NCBI GenBank assembly: GCA_035527235.1
Contig: DATLAV010000217.1
Coordinates: 1 to 13,672 of the forward strand
From: BS750m-G28 sp035527235
GTDB taxonomy: Archaea; Thermoproteota; Bathyarchaeia; TCS64
Direction of reading: 5' to 3'
DNA length: 13,672 bases
The position numbers were made by a program, and so were the translations under genes. A model generated the notes under the pieces. That model was given only the letters and a program-made list of their open reading frames with translations, ran no database searches and was not told the DNA's origin. Below are positions 6,037 through 12,232 of the stretch, one piece after another. The stretch's first letter is position 1; every line of letters begins with the position of its first letter.

Positions 6037-6210
6037 TCATGTGGGTAGCTTCGTGATACCCATGTCGTGCGCTATATTCCTGGTGCGCGTGTAGTGAACT
6101 GCCATGTCTGCCCTCTCCCACTTAAAGCAGGATACGAGCTGCTGAACTCGGAAGTCCCATTCATGAACGAGCATAGAGGCCCTGTATCCTAAGTCCGTGG
6201 AAGTCTCCAT
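6037..6210 (-). pseudogene. Fragment resembling the C-terminus of a tyrosine recombinase (integrase)
   Basis: A 57-codon frame starting METSTDLGYRASMLVHEWDF ends at TGA 6037-6039. From residue 9 it reads like the last part of a tyrosine recombinase. RASMLVHEWDFRVQQLV matches the helix after the family's HxxR box. FKW then stands for the family's LGH/LGW, and exactly nine residues after W31 comes Y40 in DMAVHYTR, the spacing of the nucleophilic tyrosine; RNIAHDMG follows. The Arg and HxxR boxes and all N-terminal domains are missing. Its first codons lie in repeat copy 2, out of frame with the glycosyltransferase. It could alternatively be a decayed glycosyltransferase stretch, since faint nucleotide likeness may continue beyond 6175. 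The recombinase reading is a motif-level inference. Confidence 0.5.
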
Positions 6211-6250
6211 CGTACCTGGGGTAGCTGGGTGTGATCTCCAGGGCCCTCAT
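6161..6250 (-). pseudogene. Truncated 5' copy of the left glycosyltransferase
   Basis: From the ATG at 6250 the frame reads MRALEITPSYPRYDGDFHG, against MKVLEITPSYPRYVGDYHG in the intact gene, then diverges and stops at TGA 6161-6163 after 29 codons. The intact gene has changes in both lobes of this copy, some altering the protein, as expected of a non-functional duplicate. It overlaps the recombinase-like fragment in another frame. Confidence 0.8.
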
Positions 6251-6309
6251 GGAGACGTCAACGCTTTATCTTAATGTTCGTCTGAATATATCGTTATGGA
6301 CCTCTCCAT
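6175..6309. repeat. Direct repeat, copy 2 (divergent glycosyltransferase promoter)
   Basis: Partner of 5323-5457 at offset 852. This copy feeds the intact right glycosyltransferase but carries only a truncated start of the left one. The right end of the match (6309) lies five codons inside the right gene. Confidence 0.9.
6264..6292. promoter_or_regulatory. Divergent promoter, copy 2
   Basis: ctttatctt (6264-6272) is centred about 28 bases before the ATG at 6296, predicting a leaderless message for the right glycosyltransferase. The minus-directed box (gatatattc on the minus strand, about 6283-6292) would transcribe into the insert, in the sense direction of both the recombinase-like fragment and the orphan membrane gene. 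Confidence 0.5.
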
Positions 6310-7375
6310 CTGCCTCGTCTCCACCGAGCTCTTCGCCTGGGGCAGCTACGGCGGCATCGGCAGGTGCACCCGGACGATCGGGGAGGAGCTGGTGAAGCGG
6401 GGGGTGAACGTCTCCGTCGTGGTCCCCCAGGGATCGGGTCAAAGGCCAGTCGAGGATCTCTGCGGGATGACTGTTTACGGCTTCCCGCTTCATCACTACC
6501 CGTTCACGGCCCCCCTCTACAGGGGCCGCGCCGCCGACGTCTATCACAGCCAGGGGCTCAGCTGGGGTAGCGAGATCTCCCTGGGAGCGGTGCCCGGGGG
6601 CAGCCACGTCCTGACCTTCCAGAACCCCCGGTCCAAGGAGGAGTGGTCGGAGGTTTACAAATACTACCCGCTGAGGAGGAGGCTCTACAACCTCATCCAC
6701 TGGAACAGGCTGATGGAAGCCGCTAAGAAAATGAATGCGACGTTCTGCCAGGCCCGGTACATCATTCCGAAGGTTATGGAGCTTTACGGCCTAGATTCTG
6801 AGTCCGGGTTCCTCCCCAACCCCGTCCACGTCCCTCCTACCCTCCCCAAGAAGTCCCCCACTCCCACGGTCTGCTTCATGGGCAGGTTCGATGGAGAGAA
6901 GAGACCCGAGCTCTTCTTCCATCTGGCGGAGAGGTTCCCCAATGTGAGGTTCGTGGCCGCCGGGAAAGCCCACGACGAGTCCAGGGACACCGAGCTGCGG
7001 AGCAAGTACGGGGGGATCGCCAACCTTGAGATGCCTGGTTTCCTCGACGGTCCGGAGAAGGGGGTGCTGCTCGACAGGTCATGGGTCGTCGTCAACACTA
7101 GTGTGAGCGAGTGCCTGCCCGTCTCCTTCCTGGAGGCCGCCGCCCACGGGTGCGCCATCCTCAGCTTCCACGACCCCGACGGGTTCTCGAGCCGCTTTGG
7201 GTACCATGCTGTGAGAGGTGACCTGGACGATGGCTTACGCCTACTCCTCAAAGAAGATCTCTGGAGGGAGCGGGGGCGGGCAGGCTTCACCTACGTCTCC
7301 GAGGTCCACGAGACGGGCAGGGTTATCGACCAGCACCTGTCGGTGTACGAGGGGTTGCTGGAGGAGCCTAGATGA
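6296..7375 (+). CDS. GT4-family glycosyltransferase (divergent pair, right member)
   Basis: This 359-residue GT-B protein begins MDLSICLVSTELFAWGSYGG, followed by IGR, the glycine-rich loop of GT4 N-domains. YHSQGLSWG lies at 83-91, SHVLTFQNPRS at 103-113, the linker GFLPNPVHVP at 171-180, FMGRFDGEKRP at 194-204 and SECLPVSFLE with the EX7E pair E272/E280. It is a retaining nucleotide-sugar transferase by family; the sugar and acceptor are unknown. It has no membrane segments. It is not a close copy of the left glycosyltransferase, but the two once shared a divergent promoter and so probably served one surface-glycan or glycolipid task. The stop overlaps the convergent caiB-like gene by 8 bp. 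Confidence 0.9.
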   Translation: MDLSICLVSTELFAWGSYGGIGRCTRTIGEELVKRGVNVSVVVPQGSGQRPVEDLCGMTVYGFPLHHYPFTAPLYRGRAADVYHSQGLSWGSEISLGAVPGGSHVLTFQNPRSKEEWSEVYKYYPLRRRLYNLIHWNRLMEAAKKMNATFCQARYIIPKVMELYGLDSESGFLPNPVHVPPTLPKKSPTPTVCFMGRFDGEKRPELFFHLAERFPNVRFVAAGKAHDESRDTELRSKYGGIANLEMPGFLDGPEKGVLLDRSWVVVNTSVSECLPVSFLEAAAHGCAILSFHDPDGFSSRFGYHAVRGDLDDGLRLLLKEDLWRERGRAGFTYVSEVHETGRVIDQHLSVYEGLLEEPR

Positions 7376-8504
7376 CGCCGTCCTTCCTGAGGCCCTCCAA
7401 GTCGTCCTTCGAAAGGCCCAGGAGCTCCGTGTAGACCTCGGCGTTGTGCTGCCCCAGCAGGGGGGCTGGGGTCGTGATGTCCCCCTTCGTCTCGGAGAAC
7501 TTGATGGCGAAGCCGGGCTCAGTTATCTCCCCCAGGACGGGGTGGTCAACTTTGACGAACATCTCCCTGGCGTGGGCGTGCTCGTTGGCGAGGACCTCGT
7601 CCAGGTTCATGACAGGGGCGACGGGGACCCCGATCTCCGCAAGGATGTCGACGACTTCTTTAACAGTCCTCTCGGCGACCCAGCCCTCGACCAGCTCCCT
7701 GGTGAGTTCCTCGACGTCCAGCTTCTCCCTGAACCAGTCGGTGATCCTGCCAGCGGGGAGGCTGAACATGACGTGGCCATCAGTTGCCCTGTGGAGGCCC
7801 GAGATCCTGACCCCCCGGCTTCTGCTCGCCGCCCTGAATGTCGTCCTGGCGAGCCCCCAGAAGCTGAAGCTCTGCATCACCCCGATCATGGAGTCCATCT
7901 GGGCGACGTCGATCCTCTGGCCCCTCCCCGTCCTGTTCCTGTGGTTGAGGGCGGCGAGGATACCGATGAGGCAGGTGAACCCGGGGATGGTATCCGCGAT
8001 GGCCTCGGTGGCCTGAACCGGTGGCCCTTCGGGGTCGATGGCGTCCTTCATGGTCCACATGTAGCCGCTGGCGGCCTGGGCGATGGGGTCGAAGCTGCGG
8101 CGGTCACTCCAGGGGCCGTACTGGCCGAAGCCTGAGATCGAGGCAAAGATGATGCCTGAGTTGAGCGCCTTCAGGGTCTCCCACCCCAGTCCTAGGCGGT
8201 CCATGGTTCCCGCGGAGAAGTTATCTACCACGACGTCGGCACCCTTCACCATCTCCCTGAACATCTCGTTGCCACGCGGGTCCTTCAGGTTGAGGGTGAC
8301 TCCCTTCTTGCACCTGTCGACGAACAGGAAGTAGGGGCTCTGACCGTCGATGAGGGGTGGAGACATGCGGGTCATCTCCCCCCAGAGCGGCTCGATCTTG
8401 ATGACCTCGGCGCCCATCGCTCCCATGTACATGGTGCAGATGGGGCCCGCGTGGGCGTGGGTGAGGTCGAGAACCCTGATGCCTTCCAGAGCCTTCATGC
8501 CCAT
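7368..8504 (-). CDS. CaiB/BaiF-type (class III) CoA-transferase
   Basis: The 378-residue protein fits the family in length and order. It starts MGMKALEGIRVLDLTHAHAG, then has GAEVIKIEP at 31-39, KKGVTLNLKDPRG at 66-78, VVVDNFSAGTMDRLGLGW at 91-108 and ISGFGQYGPW at 123-132. ATEAIADTIPG at 165-175 carries the aspartate (D171) that in this family forms the acyl/CoA intermediates, followed by NRTGRGQRIDVAQMDSM. These enzymes move CoA between carboxylic acids, but substrates vary widely (oxalate, carnitine, succinate and others) and cannot be read from sequence. It begins 3 bp after the ogt stop on the same strand, so the two are probably co-transcribed. The start may be the ATG at 8504 or the one at 8498. 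Confidence 0.93.
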   Translation of the reverse strand: MGMKALEGIRVLDLTHAHAGPICTMYMGAMGAEVIKIEPLWGEMTRMSPPLIDGQSPYFLFVDRCKKGVTLNLKDPRGNEMFREMVKGADVVVDNFSAGTMDRLGLGWETLKALNSGIIFASISGFGQYGPWSDRRSFDPIAQAASGYMWTMKDAIDPEGPPVQATEAIADTIPGFTCLIGILAALNHRNRTGRGQRIDVAQMDSMIGVMQSFSFWGLARTTFRAASRSRGVRISGLHRATDGHVMFSLPAGRITDWFREKLDVEELTRELVEGWVAERTVKEVVDILAEIGVPVAPVMNLDEVLANEHAHAREMFVKVDHPVLGEITEPGFAIKFSETKGDITTPAPLLGQHNAEVYTELLGLSKDDLEGLRKDGVI

Positions 8505-8507
8505 AGG

Positions 8508-9071
8508 TTAATAGAAAAAGCGTTTAAGATCTGCGCTGTCCTCGGGGTGGCCCTCCACCCGGGGCAGTACGCCCTCGACCATGAGGAACGTCCTCTTCAC
8601 GTTGAGGTTGTCCTCGTCGTAGCCCCCGCCGAAGCCGCCGATGCCCCCGTTGGACCAGATGACCCTGTGGCACGGGATGACGATGCCGAGGGGGTTGGAG
8701 CCCACTGCGTTGCCGACCGCCCTCGCGGCCCTCGGCCTGCCGATATCCTCGGCTAGTCGGCCGTAGGAGGAGAGCTTGCCGTGGGGGATCCTGTGGATTG
8801 CGTGCCACACCTCCCTCTGGAACGGGGTTCCCCTGAGGTCGAAGGGTAGGTCGAACTTTATGGCCTTCCCCTTCACCCAGGCGTTGAGCAGCCCCCTCAG
8901 CTCAGTGAACCTGTCGGGGTCCCTGACCAGCTCGAGGCCCATGCCCTGAAGCGCCCCCATGAACCTCCCCTCGGAGCCCAGGGCGTGGACTCGGACGAGC
9001 CCATCCTCGGTGGCTGCAGCCCAGACTTCGCCTATGGGCAGCTCGATGCGGTCATACCAGATTTTTTCCAT
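8508..9071 (-). CDS. ogt: Methylated-DNA--protein-cysteine methyltransferase
   Basis: At 187 residues this is a normal O6-alkylguanine-DNA alkyltransferase. The N-terminal ribonuclease-like domain is variable. The active domain has GTPFQREVWHAIHRIPHGKL at 81-100, YGRLAEDIGRPRAARAVGNA at 103-122 with the DNA-intercalating arginine at about 117, and IPCHRVI at 132-138, where Cys134 accepts the alkyl group. An intact PCHR motif marks it as a true repair protein rather than an alkyltransferase-like protein. It repairs O6-methylguanine by one-time transfer. It is divergent from maf (49-bp gap) and leads a likely two-gene unit with the CoA-transferase gene. The ATG at 9071 is well placed behind a TATA-like box. 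Confidence 0.95.
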   Translation of the reverse strand: MEKIWYDRIELPIGEVWAAATEDGLVRVHALGSEGRFMGALQGMGLELVRDPDRFTELRGLLNAWVKGKAIKFDLPFDLRGTPFQREVWHAIHRIPHGKLSSYGRLAEDIGRPRAARAVGNAVGSNPLGIVIPCHRVIWSNGGIGGFGGGYDEDNLNVKRTFLMVEGVLPRVEGHPEDSADLKRFFY

Positions 9072-9103
9072 CTATCCACCATCCTTTTCCTTGTGCAGAG
9101 TGA

Positions 9104-9111
9104 TCTTAAAC
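9104..9111 (-). promoter_or_regulatory. TATA-like box of ogt
   Basis: tttaagat on the minus strand lies about 36 bases before the ogt ATG, giving a leader of about 10 bases with a purine-rich GGTGG. It is too near the maf ATG (9121) to serve maf. Confidence 0.4.
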
Positions 9112-9120
9112 GGAAGTCTA

Positions 9121-9702
9121 ATGGGTCAAGGGCTTAAAATCGTGTTGGCGTCGACCTCCCCCCGCAGGAGGCAGCTGATAGGTATGCTGGGGCTGCCGTT
9201 CCAGGTCGTGGACCCCGGTGAAGTCGAGGAGACCTCCGAGGGGGAGCCCGTGGAGGTGGTCTTACTAAACGCCATGGCGAAGGCCCGAAGCGTCGTGGAC
9301 TCGATGGACGGGGAGCTCGTGATATCCGCTGACACCATTGTCGTGAAGGACGGCGTGATACTGGGCAAGCCCTTCGGTCCCGGGGAGGCCCGGGAGATGC
9401 TCATGACCCTTAGAGGCGCCTGGCATCGGGTGTATACGGGCATCGTGGTCTGGGACACGGGTTCGGGTAGGGTGGAGTCGGACGTCGTCGAGACGGACGT
9501 CAAGATGAGACCCCTCTCCGAGGGGGAGATCGCTAACTACATTGCGAGTGGTGAGCCCTTGGACAAGGCCGGGGGATACGCGGTTCAGGGCTTGGGAGCG
9601 ATACTGGTCGAGGAGGTGCGGGGCTGCTTCTACAACGTAGTCGGCCTTCCTCTATCACATTTGAGTCTTCTACTTCGGAAATTAGATGTAAGACTCTTGT
9701 GA
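9121..9702 (+). CDS. maf: Maf-like nucleoside triphosphate pyrophosphatase
   Basis: The 193-residue product begins MGQGLKIVLASTSPRRRQLI, with the SxRR substrate-binding signature. It continues with ISADTIVVKDGVILGKPFGP (catalytic aspartate in SADT), LRGAWHRVYTGIVV, and DKAGGYAVQGLGAILVEEV near 140-158. This is the full Maf/ITPase-like fold at normal length. Maf proteins hydrolyse non-canonical or methylated nucleotides (dTTP/UTP or m7GTP types) to monophosphates with pyrophosphate release; which class applies is not settled here. The frame is open further upstream (to 8959), but that part overlaps ogt and has no Maf likeness, so the ATG at 9121 is the start. It is divergent from the repair gene ogt; both guard against damaged or abnormal nucleotides. 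Confidence 0.93.
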   Translation: MGQGLKIVLASTSPRRRQLIGMLGLPFQVVDPGEVEETSEGEPVEVVLLNAMAKARSVVDSMDGELVISADTIVVKDGVILGKPFGPGEAREMLMTLRGAWHRVYTGIVVWDTGSGRVESDVVETDVKMRPLSEGEIANYIASGEPLDKAGGYAVQGLGAILVEEVRGCFYNVVGLPLSHLSLLLRKLDVRLL

Positions 9703-9730
9703 AGCTATCGGAATGGGTACAACTGAGCGG

Positions 9731-9776
9731 GGCTATGATCTATAGAGGGCTCCATAGCCTATAGACTCTATGTAAA
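9731..9776. promoter_or_regulatory. Cluster of CTATAG-type motifs upstream of the Na/Pi transporter
   Basis: Within 46 bases there are ctatga, ctatag, ccatag, ctatag and ctctatg, and a 7-bp inverted repeat ggctatg (9731-9737) / catagcc (9753-9759). The cluster sits just before the TATA-like box (about 9780-9788) of a phosphate-transport gene, a suitable place for an activator or repressor site. It could also be the 3' end hairpin of maf. Purely sequence-based. Confidence 0.4.
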
Positions 9777-9814
9777 TGAGCTTTTTATCTCATAGGGGAG
9801 TGTAGTTCAGGAGA

Positions 9815-10891
9815 ATGATGAGTGCGAAGTACAAGAACGCCGCAGGGTCATTGCTGGCGCTGTACTTCTTCGTGTCCGGCATCGTGCTCATCAAGTCCTC
9901 CGCCGTCATGATGGGTGAGTCACTGGCGGAGACGATAGTCCTTCTCATCAGGGACACAACGAGTGGCGTCTTCACCGGCTGGATAGGGACCGCAATCATC
10001 CAGAGTAGTGGAGCCTTCGACTCCATCATCGTCACGTTCACGTCGTCGGGAGCTATACCCCTCTCCCTTGCCGTGGCTACCATCATCGGGGCTGAGATCG
10101 GGACGACTTCGACCCCCTTCCTCGTCTCCATCCTCGGCCAGCTTCGCGGTGGGCAGAGACTCACTGCCAGCTACAACGTGACGATGTCCCACGTCCTGTA
10201 CAACCTCTTCACATTGCTCCTCTTCTACCCCGCCGAACTTTTCTTGGGTGTCTTCAGCAATGTCGCTGTCCAGGGTCAGGGGTTCTTCATCAGTGCGCCC
10301 TGGCTCGGCGCGTTCCCTGACATCATCGACGTCGCCACGCCGTGGGTGGACGTTCTTCTGGAGTTCATCCCCGCATGGCTGGGGCTCATAGTTGGGGGGG
10401 CGTTGCTCATATCGGCGCTCATAGTCCTCGAGAAGTACATGACCGCCATCTTCAGCATACCCCGGTCGTGGAACCTCATCAGGGCAACTTTCGCGAAGCC
10501 TGTCAGGGCTTTCTTCGTCGGCTTCATCTTCACGATCCTCGTTCCCAGCACGTCTGTCATGGTCTCCCTGCTCGTTCCCCTCGCCAGTAGCGGGGTTCTC
10601 CTCGCCGACTACTACATCCTCCCATATATCTTGGGGGCCAACATCGGGACCGTCTTCGACGTCATGATCGCCGCCCTGGCCACGGGCGACCCCGTCTCCA
10701 TGGGAGTTTGGCTCGTTCACCTGACTATCAACTTGGTAGGCGCCATCATCTTCATGCCGATGCTGGGGCCCTTCAGCAGGCTCGTGAGGTGGATCGCCGA
10801 GAAGTTGGGTTCGTCCCCGAGGCTGGCTCTGGCGACAGCGGTGATCTTCTACGTAATACCGGTTTTGGTCGTTCTGCTTTATCTATTATAG
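9815..10891 (+). CDS. Na/Pi-cotransporter family membrane protein
   Basis: This 358-residue integral membrane protein has the inverted two-fold repeat of the Na/Pi cotransporter (PF02690) family. Repeat 1 has GTAIIQSSGAFDSIIV (QSS at 63-65) and IIGAEIGTTSTP at 90-101. Repeat 2 has FTILVPSTSVMVSLLVP at 239-255 and ILGANIGTVFD at 272-282. Eight or so hydrophobic segments are visible. Family members import phosphate with sodium, or export it in some bacteria. Oddly, the second QSS motif is PSTS here, while GANIGT is kept; this may alter ligand or ion use. The start is ATG 9815 or 9818, with a GGAG just before. No PhoU domain is fused. It is followed by a PiT permease and a DUF47 gene, which supports phosphate as substrate. 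Confidence 0.85.
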   Translation: MMSAKYKNAAGSLLALYFFVSGIVLIKSSAVMMGESLAETIVLLIRDTTSGVFTGWIGTAIIQSSGAFDSIIVTFTSSGAIPLSLAVATIIGAEIGTTSTPFLVSILGQLRGGQRLTASYNVTMSHVLYNLFTLLLFYPAELFLGVFSNVAVQGQGFFISAPWLGAFPDIIDVATPWVDVLLEFIPAWLGLIVGGALLISALIVLEKYMTAIFSIPRSWNLIRATFAKPVRAFFVGFIFTILVPSTSVMVSLLVPLASSGVLLADYYILPYILGANIGTVFDVMIAALATGDPVSMGVWLVHLTINLVGAIIFMPMLGPFSRLVRWIAEKLGSSPRLALATAVIFYVIPVLVVLLYLL

Positions 10892-11106
10892 GTCTTTGTG
10901 TCACTGCATGGTTGGGGGTTATTTAGAGATATATATTTTATATATTGTAATTACTTTTACTTGAAGGATTTTAAATAAACTTAGGAGACACTACCGTAGA
11001 GTAATGTGCGTACATTTCATCCGTTGCTTGAGGTACACACGGTGATGGCGGGTTCCCAGGCTTTCACCGTGAATCTGGGGGAGGATGCGATCGGAAGTGG
11101 GACTCC
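10892..11106 (+). promoter_or_regulatory. Pit promoter and long structured leader
   Basis: This 215-bp gap starts with an AT palindrome (atatata-ttt-tatatat, 10929-10945). A TATA-like ttttaaata at about 10969-10977 predicts a transcript start near 11000, so the leader would be about 107 bases, far longer than elsewhere in the window. Right at that start lies the inverted repeat aatgt-gcgt-acatt (11003-11016), a possible operator. Further on, cacggtga (11038-11045) pairs perfectly with tcaccgtg (11064-11071), while cccag in its loop (11055-11059) could pair with ctggg (11075-11079) instead. A GGGGGAGG run follows at 11077-11084, 22 bases before the GTG. Confidence 0.5.
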
Positions 11107-12153
11107 GTGAGCATACCTGAGATTGCATTGATCATCGGGTTCATCCTCTCCCTCCTCATGGCCATCGCTCTGGGGGGAAACGACGCTGCCTCTCCAACGG
11201 CCAACGTCGTCGGGGCGAGGGTCCTGACGATAAGGCAGTCCATCGTCCTTTTCGCAATCTTCTCGTCAGTGGGTGCGCTGACCCAGGGATACATGAACAT
11301 GAAGACCATCGGCACGGGCCTTGTCCCCGCCATCAACCTCCTCGGCGCCATAGTGATAGTCCTCACGGCCTTCACATGGATCATGTTCTGCAACAACATG
11401 GGCCTCGAGATCTCGGTGACCCACTCCATCATCGGTAGCATCATGGGCTATGGGATAGCAGCCTTCGGCGTCGGAGGCATTCAGTGGGGCCTCATCCAGA
11501 AGGTCGTGATAAGCTGGTTCGTCTCACCAATCCTAGCGGCGATATTGGCCTACATCCTCCACAAGGTCCTCACGAGGTTGGCCGAGAGGTACGAGAGCGT
11601 CCAGAGGGGCATGTCAACGTTAATCAAGGTCGCCCTCTGCTACTCGGCGTATGCCTTCGGGTCGAACGACATAGCGAACGCCACGGGCGTCTATGTCTGT
11701 GTCACCCAGATGGTGTTGGGTAGTCCCCCCGAAGGTAGGGTCATGTTTCTCCTCGCCGCCATCGGGAGCGTCGGTGTGGTCATCGGAGGCCTCTGGCTGG
11801 GTCCCAAGGTCATCGAGACCGTCGCCTTCAAGATCGTGAAGTTGAGCGTCATCAGCGGGACCGCGGCGGAGATCACAAACGCACTTGTAGTCCACATGTT
11901 CGTCACCCTCCCCTACCTTTTGATAGGCTACGGTCTCCCGATCTCCACGTCTCTAGCCAACATAGGGGCCCTTGTAGGTGTAGGCTACGCCAGCCTCGGC
12001 TCCACGGGTATAAATAAAAGGACCGTAGCGCTCCTCATGTCCAGCTGGGTGTTCTCCGTCCTGGCTACAGCTCTGGTCACATACGTGATCTACTCGACCC
12101 TTTTACCATACACGGGTCCAATAATGAGTCCAAAATTACGAGCTCACTCTTAA
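11107..12153 (+). CDS. pit: PiT-type inorganic phosphate permease
   Basis: The 348-residue protein belongs to the PHO4/PiT family. The first signature is ALGGNDAASPTANVVGARVL at 21-40, the second AYAFGSNDIANATGVYV at 181-197, and ISVTHSIIGSIMGYG at 102-116 is the family's conserved segment between them. About ten hydrophobic helices span the protein; the central loop is short (residues about 155-172), as in prokaryotic members. It couples phosphate, or neutral metal-phosphate, uptake to H+ or Na+. The start is a GTG; no ATG lies upstream in frame before the stop at 11029. A DUF47 gene follows 79 bp downstream, the commonest partner of PiT genes. Long leader upstream: see the separate entry. 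Confidence 0.93.
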   Translation: MSIPEIALIIGFILSLLMAIALGGNDAASPTANVVGARVLTIRQSIVLFAIFSSVGALTQGYMNMKTIGTGLVPAINLLGAIVIVLTAFTWIMFCNNMGLEISVTHSIIGSIMGYGIAAFGVGGIQWGLIQKVVISWFVSPILAAILAYILHKVLTRLAERYESVQRGMSTLIKVALCYSAYAFGSNDIANATGVYVCVTQMVLGSPPEGRVMFLLAAIGSVGVVIGGLWLGPKVIETVAFKIVKLSVISGTAAEITNALVVHMFVTLPYLLIGYGLPISTSLANIGALVGVGYASLGSTGINKRTVALLMSSWVFSVLATALVTYVIYSTLLPYTGPIMSPKLRAHS

Positions 12154-12191
12154 TTGCATATTTAGTCTATTTTTCAACGTAAATGAGAGAA

Positions 12192-12199
12192 GACTTTAT
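12192..12199 (+). promoter_or_regulatory. TATA-like box of the DUF47 gene
   Basis: gactttat lies about 37 bases before the ATG at 12233, giving a leader of about 12 bases. It suggests the DUF47 gene can be transcribed separately from pit. Confidence 0.35.
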
Positions 12200-12232
12200 G
12201 TTTGGTGAATCCCGCTTAAATTTGGGCGAATC

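Larger units (their letters stand above)
5458..6174. mobile_element. Foreign-looking insert between duplicated promoters (probable integrated-element remnant)
   Basis: About 0.7 kb separates the two copies of the glycosyltransferase promoter. Its left two-thirds (to about 6040) is strikingly AT-rich against GC-rich neighbours and contains one membrane protein gene plus alternating CG tracts. The right part encodes a fragment resembling a tyrosine recombinase C-terminus, pointing inward from the right repeat. An integrase fragment next to a duplicated target is what one expects of a decayed integrated element. No transposase or classical terminal inverted repeats were found. The element type is inferred. 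Confidence 0.55.

Noticed and set aside
6037..6175. Reading this stretch as a decayed copy of the left glycosyltransferase instead of a recombinase fragment
   Set aside because: Beyond 6175 the nucleotide match to the glycosyltransferase drops to scattered identities needing gaps, while one frame keeps a recombinase-like order and spacing. It is kept as an alternative, not the main call.
8959..9120. N-terminal extension of the maf frame
   Set aside because: The frame stays open but overlaps ogt antisense, has no Maf likeness, and the ATG at 9121 is followed at once by the conserved N-terminus.
11038..11079. H-type pseudoknot in the pit leader
   Set aside because: A three-base loop would have to cross an 8-bp stem, which is sterically poor; alternative hairpins are more reasonable.
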